A program made the position numbers and the translations under genes. The notes under the pieces are model-generated. The model saw nothing but the letters and a program-made list of their open reading frames with translations, had not been told where the DNA came from and did no database searches. DNA of 64,000 bases from Pseudomonas frederiksbergensis (GTDB lineage Bacteria; Pseudomonadota; Gammaproteobacteria; Pseudomonadales; Pseudomonadaceae): positions 183,989 through 247,988 of the forward strand of contig NZ_MOBP01000004.1 of NCBI RefSeq assembly GCF_003732665.1, in the 5' to 3' direction. This document shows, in pieces, positions 25,979-34,761 of this stretch (position 1 is the stretch's first letter; each line of letters begins with the position of its first letter).

Positions 25979-27370
25979 TTAAGCCTGCGCCAACTCCGCA
26001 TGCTCATCCGCATCCAGCAGCTCTTTATCGGTCTGCTGCATCATCTGGCTGGTAATCGCCCCGGCCGTAATCGACCCACTGACGTTCAACGCCGTACGGC
26101 CCATGTCGATCAGCGGCTCAACCGAAATCAGCAACGCCACCAGTGACACCGGCAAACCCATGGCCGGCAGCACGATCAACGCGGCAAACGTCGCGCCGCC
26201 ACCTACGCCGGCCACACCGGCCGAACTCAGGGTCACAATCGCCACCAGCGTCGCGATCCACAACGGATCGAGCGGATTGATGCCCACGGTTGGCGCGACC
26301 ATCACTGCCAACATTGCCGGGTACAAACCCGCACAGCCGTTCTGGCCAATGGTCGCGCCGAACGAAGCGGCGAAACTGGCGATGGATTGTGGAATGCCCA
26401 AACGGCTGGTCTGCGCTTCGATGCTCAGAGGAATCGTCGCCGCGCTCGAACGGCTGGTGAAGGCAAAGGTCAGCACCGGCCAGATTTTGCGGAAGAAACG
26501 CAGCGGGTTGATCCCGGCCGCCGACACCAGCAGGCCATGGACCACGAACATCAGACCCAGGCCGATGTACGAAACCACCACGAAACTGCCGAGTTTGATG
26601 ATGTCTTGCAGGTTGGAACCGGCGACCACTTTGGTCATCAGCGCCAATACGCCATACGGGGTCAGCTTCATCACCAGACGCACCAGACGCATCACCCAGG
26701 CTTGCAGGGTGTCGATGGCGTTGATCACTTTCTGACCTTTTTCGACGTCATCCTTCAGCAGTTGCAGCGCGGCGACTCCGAGGAATGCGGCGAAGATCAC
26801 CACGCTGATGATCGAGGTCGGCTTGGCCCGGGCCAGGTCGGCGAACGGGTTCTGCGGGATAAAAGACAGCAGCAACTGCGGCACATTCAGGTCGGCGACC
26901 TTGCCCGCATAGTCGGTCTGAATGGTTTGCAGACGCGCCATTTCCTGGGTGCCGGCGACCAGGCCTTCGGCGGTCAGGCCGAACAGGTTGGTCAGGCCGA
27001 TACCGATCAGCGCCGCGATGGCGGTGGTGAACAGCAGCGTGCCGATGGTCAGGAAACTGATCTTGCCCAACGACGAAGCGTTGTGCAGACGGGCCACGGC
27101 GCTGAGGATCGAGGCGAACACCAGCGGGATCACGATCATTTGCAGCAACTGCACGTAACCGTTGCCCACCAGATCGAACCAGCCGATCGAGGCTTTCAGC
27201 ACCGGGTTGCCAGCACCGTAAACAGCATGCAACGCCACACCGAACGCCACGCCCAACACCAATGCGAGCAGGACTTTCTTGGCTAAGCTCCAAGAGGTGT
27301 GACGGGTTTGCGCCAGGCCAAAGAGCAGGGCGAGGAACACCAGCAGATTGAGAATCAGCGGCAGATTCAT
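25979..27370 (-). CDS. tcyP: L-cystine symporter, TcyP-like (DAACS family)
   Basis: A cation-coupled dicarboxylate/amino-acid symporter of 463 aa with about eight transmembrane helices. The re-entrant hairpin [14 protein letters not shown] and the motif [19 protein letters not shown] are typical, with the cystine-type variation of this loop. Start at ATG 27370 gives [18 protein letters not shown]; the upstream frame has no such similarity. The stop region meets a REP pair. It is divergent from the PchP-like phosphatase. Confidence 0.85.
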   Translation of the reverse strand: MNLPLILNLLVFLALLFGLAQTRHTSWSLAKKVLLALVLGVAFGVALHAVYGAGNPVLKASIGWFDLVGNGYVQLLQMIVIPLVFASILSAVARLHNASSLGKISFLTIGTLLFTTAIAALIGIGLTNLFGLTAEGLVAGTQEMARLQTIQTDYAGKVADLNVPQLLLSFIPQNPFADLARAKPTSIISVVIFAAFLGVAALQLLKDDVEKGQKVINAIDTLQAWVMRLVRLVMKLTPYGVLALMTKVVAGSNLQDIIKLGSFVVVSYIGLGLMFVVHGLLVSAAGINPLRFFRKIWPVLTFAFTSRSSAATIPLSIEAQTSRLGIPQSIASFAASFGATIGQNGCAGLYPAMLAVMVAPTVGINPLDPLWIATLVAIVTLSSAGVAGVGGGATFAALIVLPAMGLPVSLVALLISVEPLIDMGRTALNVSGSITAGAITSQMMQQTDKELLDADEHAELAQA

Positions 27371-27621
27371 AAAGACTCCATAGACTTGTGCCAGCCACCT
27401 TCGTGTGTGACTGCGAACCGGCAAGCCTAACAGCTTGATATCCAATGAATTAATACCAAAAACAGAGGTGGACTGTCGTTTTTGGAATAAGCGGGTGCCG
27501 TTGTGGGGAATGCGCCTGACGGAATCAGGACGCAAGCGGTCGTGGGCAGGCGGGAACTGTCACAGTTTTTTGTTAGCGTCGATGTCTTTGAATCTGGGTC
27601 TCTCTACAAGGAAGCATGCAG
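27371..27621. other. Divergent promoter region of tcyP and the PchP-like gene
   Basis: About 250 bases with no gene. It holds the promoters of both flanking genes; AT-rich sequence around 27440-27480 is the likely core. No operator could be assigned. Confidence 0.4.
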
Positions 27622-28677
27622 ATGAAATTCGCACCGAAAATGCTGGTTGCTGCGCTCTGCCTCGGTCTCGCCGGCCAGGTATTTGCCACGGATTTGAAGC
27701 ACTGGCCAGCGGATCAGGCCAAGGCACTGGACGCGATGATCGCGGCCAACGCCAATAAGGGTAACTTCGCGGTGTTCGACATGGACAACACCAGTTACCG
27801 CTACGACCTCGAAGAGTCGTTGCTGCCGTTCATGGAAAACAAGGGCCTGATCACCCGCGAAACCCTCGATCCTTCCCTGAAACTGATTCCGTTCAAGGAC
27901 ACCGCCGACCACAAGGAAAGCCTGTTCAGCTACTACTACCGCCTCTGCGAAATCGACGACATGGTTTGCTACCCATGGGTCGCGCAAGTGTTCTCCGGCT
28001 TCACCCTGCAAGAGCTCAAGGCGAATGTCGATGAGCTGATGGCGTCCGGCAAACCGGTGCCGAGCACTTATTACGACGGCGATGTGGTCAAGACCATCGA
28101 CGTCCAGCCGCCGAAAGTCTTCACCGGCCAGGCTGAGCTTTACAACAAACTGATGGAGAACGGCATCGAGGTCTACGTGATGACCGCCGCCTCCGAAGAA
28201 CTGGTGCGCATGGTCGCGGCCGATCCGAAGTACGGCTACAACGTCAAACCGCAGAACGTGATCGGCGTGACCACACTGCTCAAGGACCGCAAGACTGGCG
28301 AGTTGACCACCGCGCGCAAACAGATCACCGCCGGCAAGTATGACGAGAAGGCCAACCTCGGTCTGGAACTGACGCCTTACCTGTGGACCCCGGCGACTTG
28401 GATGGCCGGCAAGCAAGCGGCGATCCTGACCTACATCGACGAGTGGAAAAAACCGGTGCTGGTGGGCGGCGACACCCCGAGCAGCGACGGCTACATGCTG
28501 TTCCACAGCGTCGATGTGGCCAAGGGCGGCATCCACTTGTGGGTCAACCGCAAAGACAAATACATGACCCAACTCAACGGCATGATGGCCAAGCATGCAG
28601 CGGCCCAGGCCAAGGAAGGGTTGCCGGTGACGGCGGACAAGAACTGGGTGATCGTTAAGCCGGAAGAGATCCAGTAA
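27622..28677 (+). CDS. pchP: Periplasmic HAD phosphatase, PchP-like (phosphorylcholine phosphatase)
   Basis: A secreted HAD enzyme with signal peptide [22 protein letters not shown]. Motif I is [14 protein letters not shown], motif [12 protein letters not shown], and motif [16 protein letters not shown], as in P. aeruginosa PchP, which frees choline from phosphorylcholine. The length of 351 aa agrees. I prefer ATG 27622 to ATG 27616 because AAGGAA is then about 8 bases upstream. Substrate is inferred from similarity. Confidence 0.83.
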   Translation: MKFAPKMLVAALCLGLAGQVFATDLKHWPADQAKALDAMIAANANKGNFAVFDMDNTSYRYDLEESLLPFMENKGLITRETLDPSLKLIPFKDTADHKESLFSYYYRLCEIDDMVCYPWVAQVFSGFTLQELKANVDELMASGKPVPSTYYDGDVVKTIDVQPPKVFTGQAELYNKLMENGIEVYVMTAASEELVRMVAADPKYGYNVKPQNVIGVTTLLKDRKTGELTTARKQITAGKYDEKANLGLELTPYLWTPATWMAGKQAAILTYIDEWKKPVLVGGDTPSSDGYMLFHSVDVAKGGIHLWVNRKDKYMTQLNGMMAKHAAAQAKEGLPVTADKNWVIVKPEEIQ

Positions 28678-28693
28678 ACACAACGCATGACCC

Positions 28694-28918
28694 CTGTGGG
28701 AGCGAGCCTGCTCGCGAAGGCGGTGTGTCAGTCCACATCAATGTTGAATGTGATGGCCTCTTCGCGAGCAAGCCCGCTCCCACAGGTTTTGTGTAAGGCC
28801 ACACTGTTGTGATCGACACAAATCCCCTGTGGGAGCGGGCTTGCTCGCGAAGGCGTCTGGTCAGTCGACAATAATGTTGAATGTGATGGCCCCTTCGCGA
28901 GCAAGCCCGCTCCCACAG
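28694..28918. repeat. Cluster of four family B REP units (two pairs)
   Basis: Units start near 28695, 28759, 28829 and 28892 in alternating orientation, so two REPINs stand in a row. Their spacers share text (TCAATGTTGAATGTGATGG and a matching copy), which points to duplication of one REPIN or insertion of two close relatives. It is the largest REP array in the window, between convergent genes. Confidence 0.85.
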
Positions 28919-28927
28919 TGAGCGCGC

Positions 28928-28960
28928 AAAAAAAGCCCCGCACTTGGCGGGGCTTTTTTA
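28928..28960. terminator. Bidirectional rho-independent terminator of pchP and ilvD
   Basis: GCCCCGC and GCGGGGC form a 7-bp GC stem around ACTTG. Seven A lie on the left and six T on the right, so it works on both strands between these convergent genes. Confidence 0.92.
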
Positions 28961-28976
28961 TGGCGGTGATTAAGGC

Positions 28977-30818
28977 TTACAGCCCGTCAAGCATCGCCTT
29001 GTTACGCACGGCACCCTTGTCTGCACTGGTGGCCAGCAGGGCGTAGGCTTTCAGTGCGGTGGTTACCTTGCGTGGACGTTTTTCCACGGGTTTCCAGCCT
29101 TTCTGATCCTGCTCGACCCGGCGTGCCGCGAGTTCTTCGTCGCTGACCAACAGGTTGATCGAGCGGTTCGGAATGTCGATCAACACCTTGTCGCCGTCCT
29201 GCACCAGGCCAATCGCGCCGCCAGCAGCGGCTTCCGGGGAAGCGTGGCCGATGGACAGACCCGAAGTGCCGCCGGAAAAGCGACCGTCGGTGAGCAGGGC
29301 ACAGGCTTTGCCCAGGCCTTTGGATTTCAGGTACGACGTCGGGTAAAGCATTTCCTGCATGCCCGGGCCGCCTTTCGGGCCTTCGTAACGGATGATCACG
29401 ATGTCGCCGGCCTTCACTTCGTCAGCGAGGATGCCGCGCACGGCGCTGTCCTGGCTTTCAAAGATCTTCGCGTTGCCTTCGAACACGTGGATCGACTCGT
29501 CGACGCCAGCGGTTTTCACCACGCAACCGTCGAGGGCGATGTTGCCGTACAGAACGGCCAGGCCACCTTCTTGCGAATAAGCGTGCTCGACACTGCGGAT
29601 GCAGCCGTTTTCACGGTCGTCGTCCAGGGTTTCCCAGCGGGTCGACTGGCTGAACGCGGTTTGCGTCGGGATGCCCGCAGGACCGGCCTTGAAGAAGTGA
29701 TGCACGGCCTCGTCGGTGGTCTGGGTGATGTCCCACTTGGCGATGCCTTCGGCCATGCTCTTGCTGTGCACGGTCGGCAGTTCGGTGTGCAACAGGCCAC
29801 CACGGGCCAGGGAACCGAGGATGCTGAAGATCCCGCCGGCACGGTGCACATCTTCCATGTGGTACTTCTGGATGTTCGGCGCGACTTTGCACAGTTGCGG
29901 TACGTGGCGGGAGAGGCGGTCGATGTCCTTCAGGTCGAAGTCGATCTCGGCTTCCTGGGCGGCGGCCAGCAAGTGCAGGATGGTGTTGGTGGAACCGCCC
30001 ATGGCGATGTCCAGGGTCATGGCGTTTTCGAACGCCTTGAAGTTGGCGATGTTGCGCGGCAACACCGACTCATCGTTGTCGCCGTAGTAACGCTTGCACA
30101 GGTCGACGATGGTGCGGCCGGCCTGCAGGAACAGCTGTTCGCGGTCGCTGTGGGTCGCGAGGGTCGAACCGTTGCCCGGCAAGGCCAGGCCCAGGGCTTC
30201 GACCAGGCAGTTCATCGAGTTGGCGGTGAACATGCCGGAGCACGAACCGCAGGTCGGGCAGGCGCTGCGCTCGTACTCAGCGACTTTCTCGTCAGAAGCG
30301 CTGGAGTCGGCGGCGATCACCATGGCATCGACCAGATCGAGGCCGTGGCTGGCCAGTTTGGTCTTGCCGGCTTCCATCGGGCCGCCGGAAACGAAGATCA
30401 CCGGGATGTTCAGGCGCAAAGCAGCCATCAGCATGCCGGGGGTGATCTTGTCGCAGTTGGAGATGCAGACGATGGCGTCGGCGCAGTGGGCGTTGACCAT
30501 GTACTCGACGGAGTCGGCGATGATCTCGCGGCTCGGCAGCGAATACAGCATGCCGTCGTGGCCCATGGCGATGCCGTCATCCACGGCGATGGTGTTGAAT
30601 TCTTTCGCGACACCACCGGCCCGTTCGATTTCACGGGCGACCAGTTGGCCCAGGTCCTTGAGGTGGACGTGGCCCGGTACGAACTGGGTGAAGGAGTTGG
30701 CAATGGCGATGATCGGCTTCTTGAAGTCGTCATCTTTCATCCCCGTGGCGCGCCACAGTGCGCGGGCACCGGCCATGTTGCGGCCGTGGGTGGATGTTTT
30801 CGAGCGGTAATCAGGCAT
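28977..30818 (-). CDS. ilvD: Dihydroxy-acid dehydratase (IlvD)
   Basis: Dehydrates dihydroxy acids to the keto acids of valine and isoleucine, with an iron-sulfur cluster and Mg2+. The protein of 613 aa starts [19 protein letters not shown]. Cluster cysteines are in [12 protein letters not shown] and in the [18 protein letters not shown] stretch, and the C-terminal motif is [12 protein letters not shown]. It stands alone, as in other pseudomonads. Confidence 0.98.
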   Translation of the reverse strand: MPDYRSKTSTHGRNMAGARALWRATGMKDDDFKKPIIAIANSFTQFVPGHVHLKDLGQLVAREIERAGGVAKEFNTIAVDDGIAMGHDGMLYSLPSREIIADSVEYMVNAHCADAIVCISNCDKITPGMLMAALRLNIPVIFVSGGPMEAGKTKLASHGLDLVDAMVIAADSSASDEKVAEYERSACPTCGSCSGMFTANSMNCLVEALGLALPGNGSTLATHSDREQLFLQAGRTIVDLCKRYYGDNDESVLPRNIANFKAFENAMTLDIAMGGSTNTILHLLAAAQEAEIDFDLKDIDRLSRHVPQLCKVAPNIQKYHMEDVHRAGGIFSILGSLARGGLLHTELPTVHSKSMAEGIAKWDITQTTDEAVHHFFKAGPAGIPTQTAFSQSTRWETLDDDRENGCIRSVEHAYSQEGGLAVLYGNIALDGCVVKTAGVDESIHVFEGNAKIFESQDSAVRGILADEVKAGDIVIIRYEGPKGGPGMQEMLYPTSYLKSKGLGKACALLTDGRFSGGTSGLSIGHASPEAAAGGAIGLVQDGDKVLIDIPNRSINLLVSDEELAARRVEQDQKGWKPVEKRPRKVTTALKAYALLATSADKGAVRNKAMLDGL

Positions 30819-31075
30819 GGAGCACTCCGGGCGGCTAATCAGGTATCAAAGGGGAGTGAGCTTCTATTGACGTCTGGAACACTCAGAAATGGCCGTGTGT
30901 CCGGAAGTTGCCGATGACTTTGCGGGATCGCCGCTTGCCTCAGCCTGAGCTCATAAACCCGCCGGGGGATGAATGGCGATGAATCTCGCGATTCTACACC
31001 GCTGGCGTCAGGAGGGAATGGCGGAAAGTGCTGATCCAGTGCTGACGCTACGTGTGGGATGACCGCCGGTAGCCA

Positions 31076-32296
31076 TTACTCGCAATTCGGGCTGGGGTTG
31101 ATGTTGCTCGCACGGTTGTTGATGCGACTGTTAATCAGCAATGCCAGGCTGCCAAGCATGATGAAGCTGTAGCCCAGCGTGGCTTGCAAATTGGCCGGGC
31201 TCAAGCTGATCAATGCACTGATCAAGCCGCCGCAAATAAAGATCAGCGTGCTGCCAGCCGAAGCGGAAGTCCCGGCATTGTCCGCAAACAGGCTCATGGC
31301 TCTGGACGTGGCGGCCGGCCTCGCGATCGTGGTGCCGGCGGTACAGATGAGCATGGGTGTAAGAACGGTGACTGCAGACAACGCAAAGTGCAGTGAAAGG
31401 TAAAGCATGCTTAGCCCGGAGAAGAGAATCAGGCTCAGCCCGATAATGATCTGGTGGCTGGTACTGATTCGATGGGTCAGCCAGGTCGCCACGATGCCCC
31501 CGACCAGGTAAGCCACGCCGTAGACCAGTAAGGTGAGCGAGAAGTCATAGGGGGCGAGCTGAAGTTGCTCCATGAAGATCAAGGGTGAAATGACGATGAA
31601 CGAAAAATGGCAAGCGAAGGCAAATGCCGATATCAGCCAATAACCCAGAAACTCGAAGTTGCTGAACACCCGTCGATAGGATTGGATTATTTTCGGTCGG
31701 CCGCCCGTCGCTCCCGGGTGGTTGCGTTCAAGAAGAAAACAGGTTTTGACGAATACCAGCGCAGCCAGCGCGATGAACAGCATAAAGCTGCCCTGCCAAT
31801 CCATGGTGGCTTGAAGGAAGGTTCCGGCCAGTGGCGAGACTGAAATGAAAACCCCGGTTGCGGTCACCATGAGAATCCGCAGGCGATCACGTTCTTCGCC
31901 TCTGAACAGATCCTGCACCAACGCCTGCGACAGGACGAAACAGCCGCAACCGACCGCCTGGACGACACGAAAGAACAGAAAGAATGAGTAGTCTGTGGAC
32001 AGCACGCACCCGGTCGCTCCCATCATCGATACCGCCATCCCTGCCAGTAGCAATCGCTTGCGGCCGATCACATCCGAGAGTGGCCCGATCAACAATTGGG
32101 ACAGGGCGATGCCGACGGCGAACAGGCTGATCGACAACGCGATGTTGGCGGGAGTGGTCCGGAAATGGTCGGCCAGCGCCGGAAATGAAGGCAGCAGGAC
32201 ATCCAGCGGGAAGACCCCGAGCAGCACCATGGTCATCAACAGGATCACCGCGGCGCGGCGTTTTTTCAGGCTGACCGCGGATTCTGCGTCATTCAT
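31076..32296 (-). CDS. MFS exporter of cassette B (Bcr/CflA-like)
   Basis: An inner-membrane drug/metabolite proton antiporter of 406 aa with about twelve hydrophobic segments. The DHA1 motif between helices 2 and 3 reads GPLSDVIGRKRLLLAG, and helix 1 is preceded by VLLPSFPALADHF typical of Bcr/CflA members. The start ATG at 32296 lies inside the end of the diiron oxygenase gene (8-base overlap). The gene is thus the last of the cassette B operon and probably exports its product. Confidence 0.85.
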   Translation of the reverse strand: MNDAESAVSLKKRRAAVILLMTMVLLGVFPLDVLLPSFPALADHFRTTPANIALSISLFAVGIALSQLLIGPLSDVIGRKRLLLAGMAVSMMGATGCVLSTDYSFFLFFRVVQAVGCGCFVLSQALVQDLFRGEERDRLRILMVTATGVFISVSPLAGTFLQATMDWQGSFMLFIALAALVFVKTCFLLERNHPGATGGRPKIIQSYRRVFSNFEFLGYWLISAFAFACHFSFIVISPLIFMEQLQLAPYDFSLTLLVYGVAYLVGGIVATWLTHRISTSHQIIIGLSLILFSGLSMLYLSLHFALSAVTVLTPMLICTAGTTIARPAATSRAMSLFADNAGTSASAGSTLIFICGGLISALISLSPANLQATLGYSFIMLGSLALLINSRINNRASNINPSPNCE

Positions 32297-33254
32297 CGAC
32301 AAGCCCGGCCTGTGCGAAAAGTTGCTGGTTGCTGCGCAAGTCGAAGAACCCGGCGCTGCGCAGCGCCTGAAGGGTCGCAGCGGCGCCCGAGCGTGCTCGC
32401 AGGACAACGGCCGGCGCGCCGGTCAACCCCCCGAGAATGTCCGCGACACTGGCATTGTTAAGGCCTGCGCTGTACAGGCTGTCCTTCAGCCATCGCTCAT
32501 CGACTTCAAAGAACAGCAGGATGATCTCCACCAGGTATTTGGCGGCGAACGTGCGCTGGCTGCTGGTCAGGGTCAGCCACAGGTAATGGAACACTTCTGA
32601 GAAATAGCGACTGTGACGAGCCTCATCCGAGAGGTGGTCCCTGAGCATGTCCTGGACGCTGGACACCAACGTGTCGCGGCAAACGTCGAGCAGCTCACTG
32701 GCGATGATGGTTTCCGAGACGAAGCCCACCAAAAACCAGGCCAGCGCCTTGTGTCGGTCCGGGGTTTGGCCGAGCAGGGCGTGCAACCGGGTTATCCGCT
32801 GCGGCGTCACGGGCCGTTGGGTGATGCCGTAATGCGCGGCAATCTGCTCGGCGAGGCTGTTGGAGAACAGCGCGTGAAAACCTTCGTCGGTGTAAAGCTG
32901 CAACGCGGCGGTTTTCATCCGCTGCGGGATGCTGACGTCCAGTTCGCCGTGGACGATGGTTTCCACCGAACGGTTGACGATGCGGTGTTCGAGCAGGGTG
33001 GTGTAGTCGAGGAAATACACCAGGTGGTTGGCCGACAGGCGATGGAGGACTGATTGGCCGGCAGCCTTGATGCTCGGGTGATTGAGGTAGGGCAGGAAGG
33101 CCGGCGGGAACCAGTGCCGGGTTTGCAGTTGCTGTTCCAGATCCGATGGCAATAGATAGGTGTGCTCGCTGGCGCGCACCGAGGCGCGGGCATTCCAGTC
33201 GCCGAGGGTAAAACGCCTGGCCCAGAAGTCCGGGACGATAGAGGCACTGGTCAT
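32289..33254 (-). CDS. AurF-type diiron oxygenase of cassette B
   Basis: A protein of 321 aa with the full set of AurF-type diiron ligands: E89 (LLEHRIV), E124 and H127 (DEGFH), E181 (VSETII), H207, and E211 with H214 (DEARH). AurF converts arylamines to nitro groups through hydroxylamines; relatives act on other amines. The start ATG overlaps the TGA of the SagB-like gene (ATGA) and is preceded by AGGGG. The frame extends 15 codons further upstream within the SagB gene, which I reject. The substrate is unknown and may be the cassette peptide or a fragment of it. Confidence 0.8.
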   Translation of the reverse strand: MTSASIVPDFWARRFTLGDWNARASVRASEHTYLLPSDLEQQLQTRHWFPPAFLPYLNHPSIKAAGQSVLHRLSANHLVYFLDYTTLLEHRIVNRSVETIVHGELDVSIPQRMKTAALQLYTDEGFHALFSNSLAEQIAAHYGITQRPVTPQRITRLHALLGQTPDRHKALAWFLVGFVSETIIASELLDVCRDTLVSSVQDMLRDHLSDEARHSRYFSEVFHYLWLTLTSSQRTFAAKYLVEIILLFFEVDERWLKDSLYSAGLNNASVADILGGLTGAPAVVLRARSGAAATLQALRSAGFFDLRSNQQLFAQAGLVDE

Positions 33255-34330
33255 TGGTGCGGCCCCTGATTGTTCAGCAGCGCTTTCAACTCCTTGCACA
33301 TCACTTGCCCGTCGCTCTGACCGCAGCCGACAAAAAACAACGGCTGCTCCGCGCTGTCTTCTAGCCCTAGCAGCATTTCAACCTGATCGTCCGTCAGTGC
33401 CCCCGTCAGCCAGGTGCCCAAGCCTAGCGCGGTCGCCACCAGTTGGAAGGTCTGGGAAATATGGCCTGCCTCGACATAAGCCATGCGGTAGGCCCGGGAG
33501 TGCTGGTATTTCCACCACAGCTTGTCGAAGCGCGCACTGATGAACAGGCCCACGGGCAGGTTGTTGATGAAATGTTGGCCGCACAGCAACAGGCCCAGCG
33601 GCGCGTCGGGCAGCGGATTGACGAAACTCAAGGCGTGCTCGGCCGGATGGTAGGCGTAAAGTCCCGGCTCCAGGCCGCTGACGTTCTGCACATGCAGAAA
33701 ACCTTCGCAGGCATTCAATCCTCCGCCCGAGGGGCTGCTGCGGCGGGCAGCCAGGCCTTTGGCGACCGTTTCGTCGATATCGCTTTCGCGCTCCTTGAGG
33801 TAGCCAAGGGACAGATAAAGCAAGGTGCTGACATCGCCCAGGGACACGCCTTCACCGGTGAAAGAGCGGCAGGTTTTACGCAGCATCAGCGCATCGGCCA
33901 GGCTATCGGCCGGCAACCTGCAGGGTGCGGGCAACTGAATCAGCGCGCTGGCGCAGCGGTATGCGTGATCGGAGACCGGTACGCTGGAGGTCAATACTTC
34001 ATTGCAATGGTCCAGATAGTGTCTCGACCATTCATGGATATTCTGTGGGGTATATTCGCAAGGTATGTTCTTGGTGCCGATATGAAATATCTTTGATAGT
34101 TCATCCCAGCCCCAGTCGACTGTATCTTGTGTTGAAGTTTTCAGTATTCCGGTGTTCAGGAATTGAGTGTCTATTATATTGCGCTCATCGAACGCTTTTG
34201 GGTTGTCGATAAGTTGTGCAAGTCGGGTCGAGTATTCCAGGTTCAGTTCGAATTGCTTGTGCTCCCGGTAATCCCAGACTATTTGTCCGGGCGTGCGCGG
34301 TAGTATGAAGAGATACGGGTTTATCTGCAT
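33251..34330 (-). CDS. SagB-type FMN oxidoreductase of cassette B
   Basis: A nitroreductase-fold protein of 359 aa of the SagB type. It has the N-terminal VWDYREHKQFELN segment, the FMN contact RKTCRSFTGE near residue 150, SSPSGGGLNACEGFLHV near 198, and the C-terminal LVATALGLGTWLTGALTDDQV. SagB enzymes oxidise azolines to azoles in thiazole/oxazole peptides; others work alone on peptide backbones. No YcaO cyclodehydratase is present. No clear Shine-Dalgarno is seen before ATG 34330, so translation may depend on the upstream peptide ORF or RNA fold. Confidence 0.82.
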   Translation of the reverse strand: MQINPYLFILPRTPGQIVWDYREHKQFELNLEYSTRLAQLIDNPKAFDERNIIDTQFLNTGILKTSTQDTVDWGWDELSKIFHIGTKNIPCEYTPQNIHEWSRHYLDHCNEVLTSSVPVSDHAYRCASALIQLPAPCRLPADSLADALMLRKTCRSFTGEGVSLGDVSTLLYLSLGYLKERESDIDETVAKGLAARRSSPSGGGLNACEGFLHVQNVSGLEPGLYAYHPAEHALSFVNPLPDAPLGLLLCGQHFINNLPVGLFISARFDKLWWKYQHSRAYRMAYVEAGHISQTFQLVATALGLGTWLTGALTDDQVEMLLGLEDSAEQPLFFVGCGQSDGQVMCKELKALLNNQGPHQ

Positions 34331-34362
34331 GAGGGGCGGTTCGCTCTGGGCTGTGCCATGGA

Positions 34363-34395
34363 AAACGCTGGGTAAGCCGGCACTCCCCAGCGTTT
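34363..34395 (-). promoter_or_regulatory. Stem-loop between the cassette B peptide gene and the SagB-type gene
   Basis: AAACGCTGGG (34363-34372) and CCCAGCGTTT (34386-34395) form a perfect 10-bp stem around a 13-base loop. On the transcribed minus strand it ends in TTTT, so partial termination is likely, giving more peptide mRNA than enzyme mRNA. It occupies the same position as the cassette A stem-loop. Confidence 0.75.
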
Positions 34396-34408
34396 CACTT
34401 ACTTGACG

Positions 34409-34480
34409 TTAACGGGCTTTAGGTGCGACCAGAAAAGCCAGGTTAGCGATTTTGTTGGTTTCCAGAGTAACTGCTTTCAT
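34409..34480 (-). CDS. Small peptide of 23 residues, candidate precursor (cassette B)
   Basis: An ORF of 24 codons including the stop. The ATG at 34480 is preceded by AAGGAG eight bases upstream, a strong ribosome-binding site. The N-terminus is MKAVTLETNKIAN and the C-terminus AFLVAPKAR. The frame is open further upstream, but a good promoter at 34533-34560 lies inside that extension, so the short form is the gene. Length is like that of PQQ or mycofactocin precursors, where only a few C-terminal residues become the product. A stem-loop, then SagB, AurF and MFS genes follow on the same strand. No known precursor family is recognised. Confidence 0.7.
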   Translation of the reverse strand: MKAVTLETNKIANLAFLVAPKAR

Positions 34481-34532
34481 GTTGTGAACTCCTTGTAAGT
34501 GATAGTGGTTGCCACTCCTTGGTGACAACTCA

Positions 34533-34560
34533 ATCATAGTTTGTAATGAGTTCTTATCAA
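34533..34560 (-). promoter_or_regulatory. Sigma-70 promoter of the cassette B operon
   Basis: On the minus strand, TTGATA (-35, 34555-34560) and TATGAT (-10, 34533-34538) are separated by 16 bases, five of six consensus matches each. The start of transcription would fall about 45 bases before the peptide ATG. The surrounding 34490-34720 region is AT-rich and contains no other gene. Confidence 0.65.
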
Positions 34561-34724
34561 GTGTTAATTCAGTAGGAAAGTTCCAGTAATTTTGTGGGAG
34601 TGATCTCAGGGCTTGAAAGAACTTGTAAGCCAATTCTTTCGAATAATAAATACAGGGAAACTTCCTGCACGTCTGTAGGACGTCAAGTGTAAGAAATGGA
34701 AAATTCGGAAGGGGTAGAACGCAA

Positions 34725-34748
34725 ACGGGGAGCCTGCTGGCTCCCCGT
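34725..34748 (-). terminator. Terminator-like hairpin after the rlmI-like gene
   Basis: ACGGGGAGCC and GGCTCCCCGT form a perfect 10-bp stem around TGCT, 14 bases after the stop of the methyltransferase gene. The T-run behind it is short (GTTTGCG). It separates the core genes from cassette B. Confidence 0.7.
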
Positions 34749-34761
34749 CAAACCCGAGTCA

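Noticed and set aside
33255..33299. Upstream start of the AurF-like gene, 15 codons earlier
   Set aside because: The ATG at 33254 overlaps the SagB stop as ATGA with AGGGG before it, the normal pattern of coupled genes in this operon.
34409..34633. Longer reading of the cassette B peptide as a 74-residue protein
   Set aside because: The extension contains the -35 and -10 boxes of a good promoter and has no ribosome-binding site, while the internal ATG at 34480 has an ideal one.
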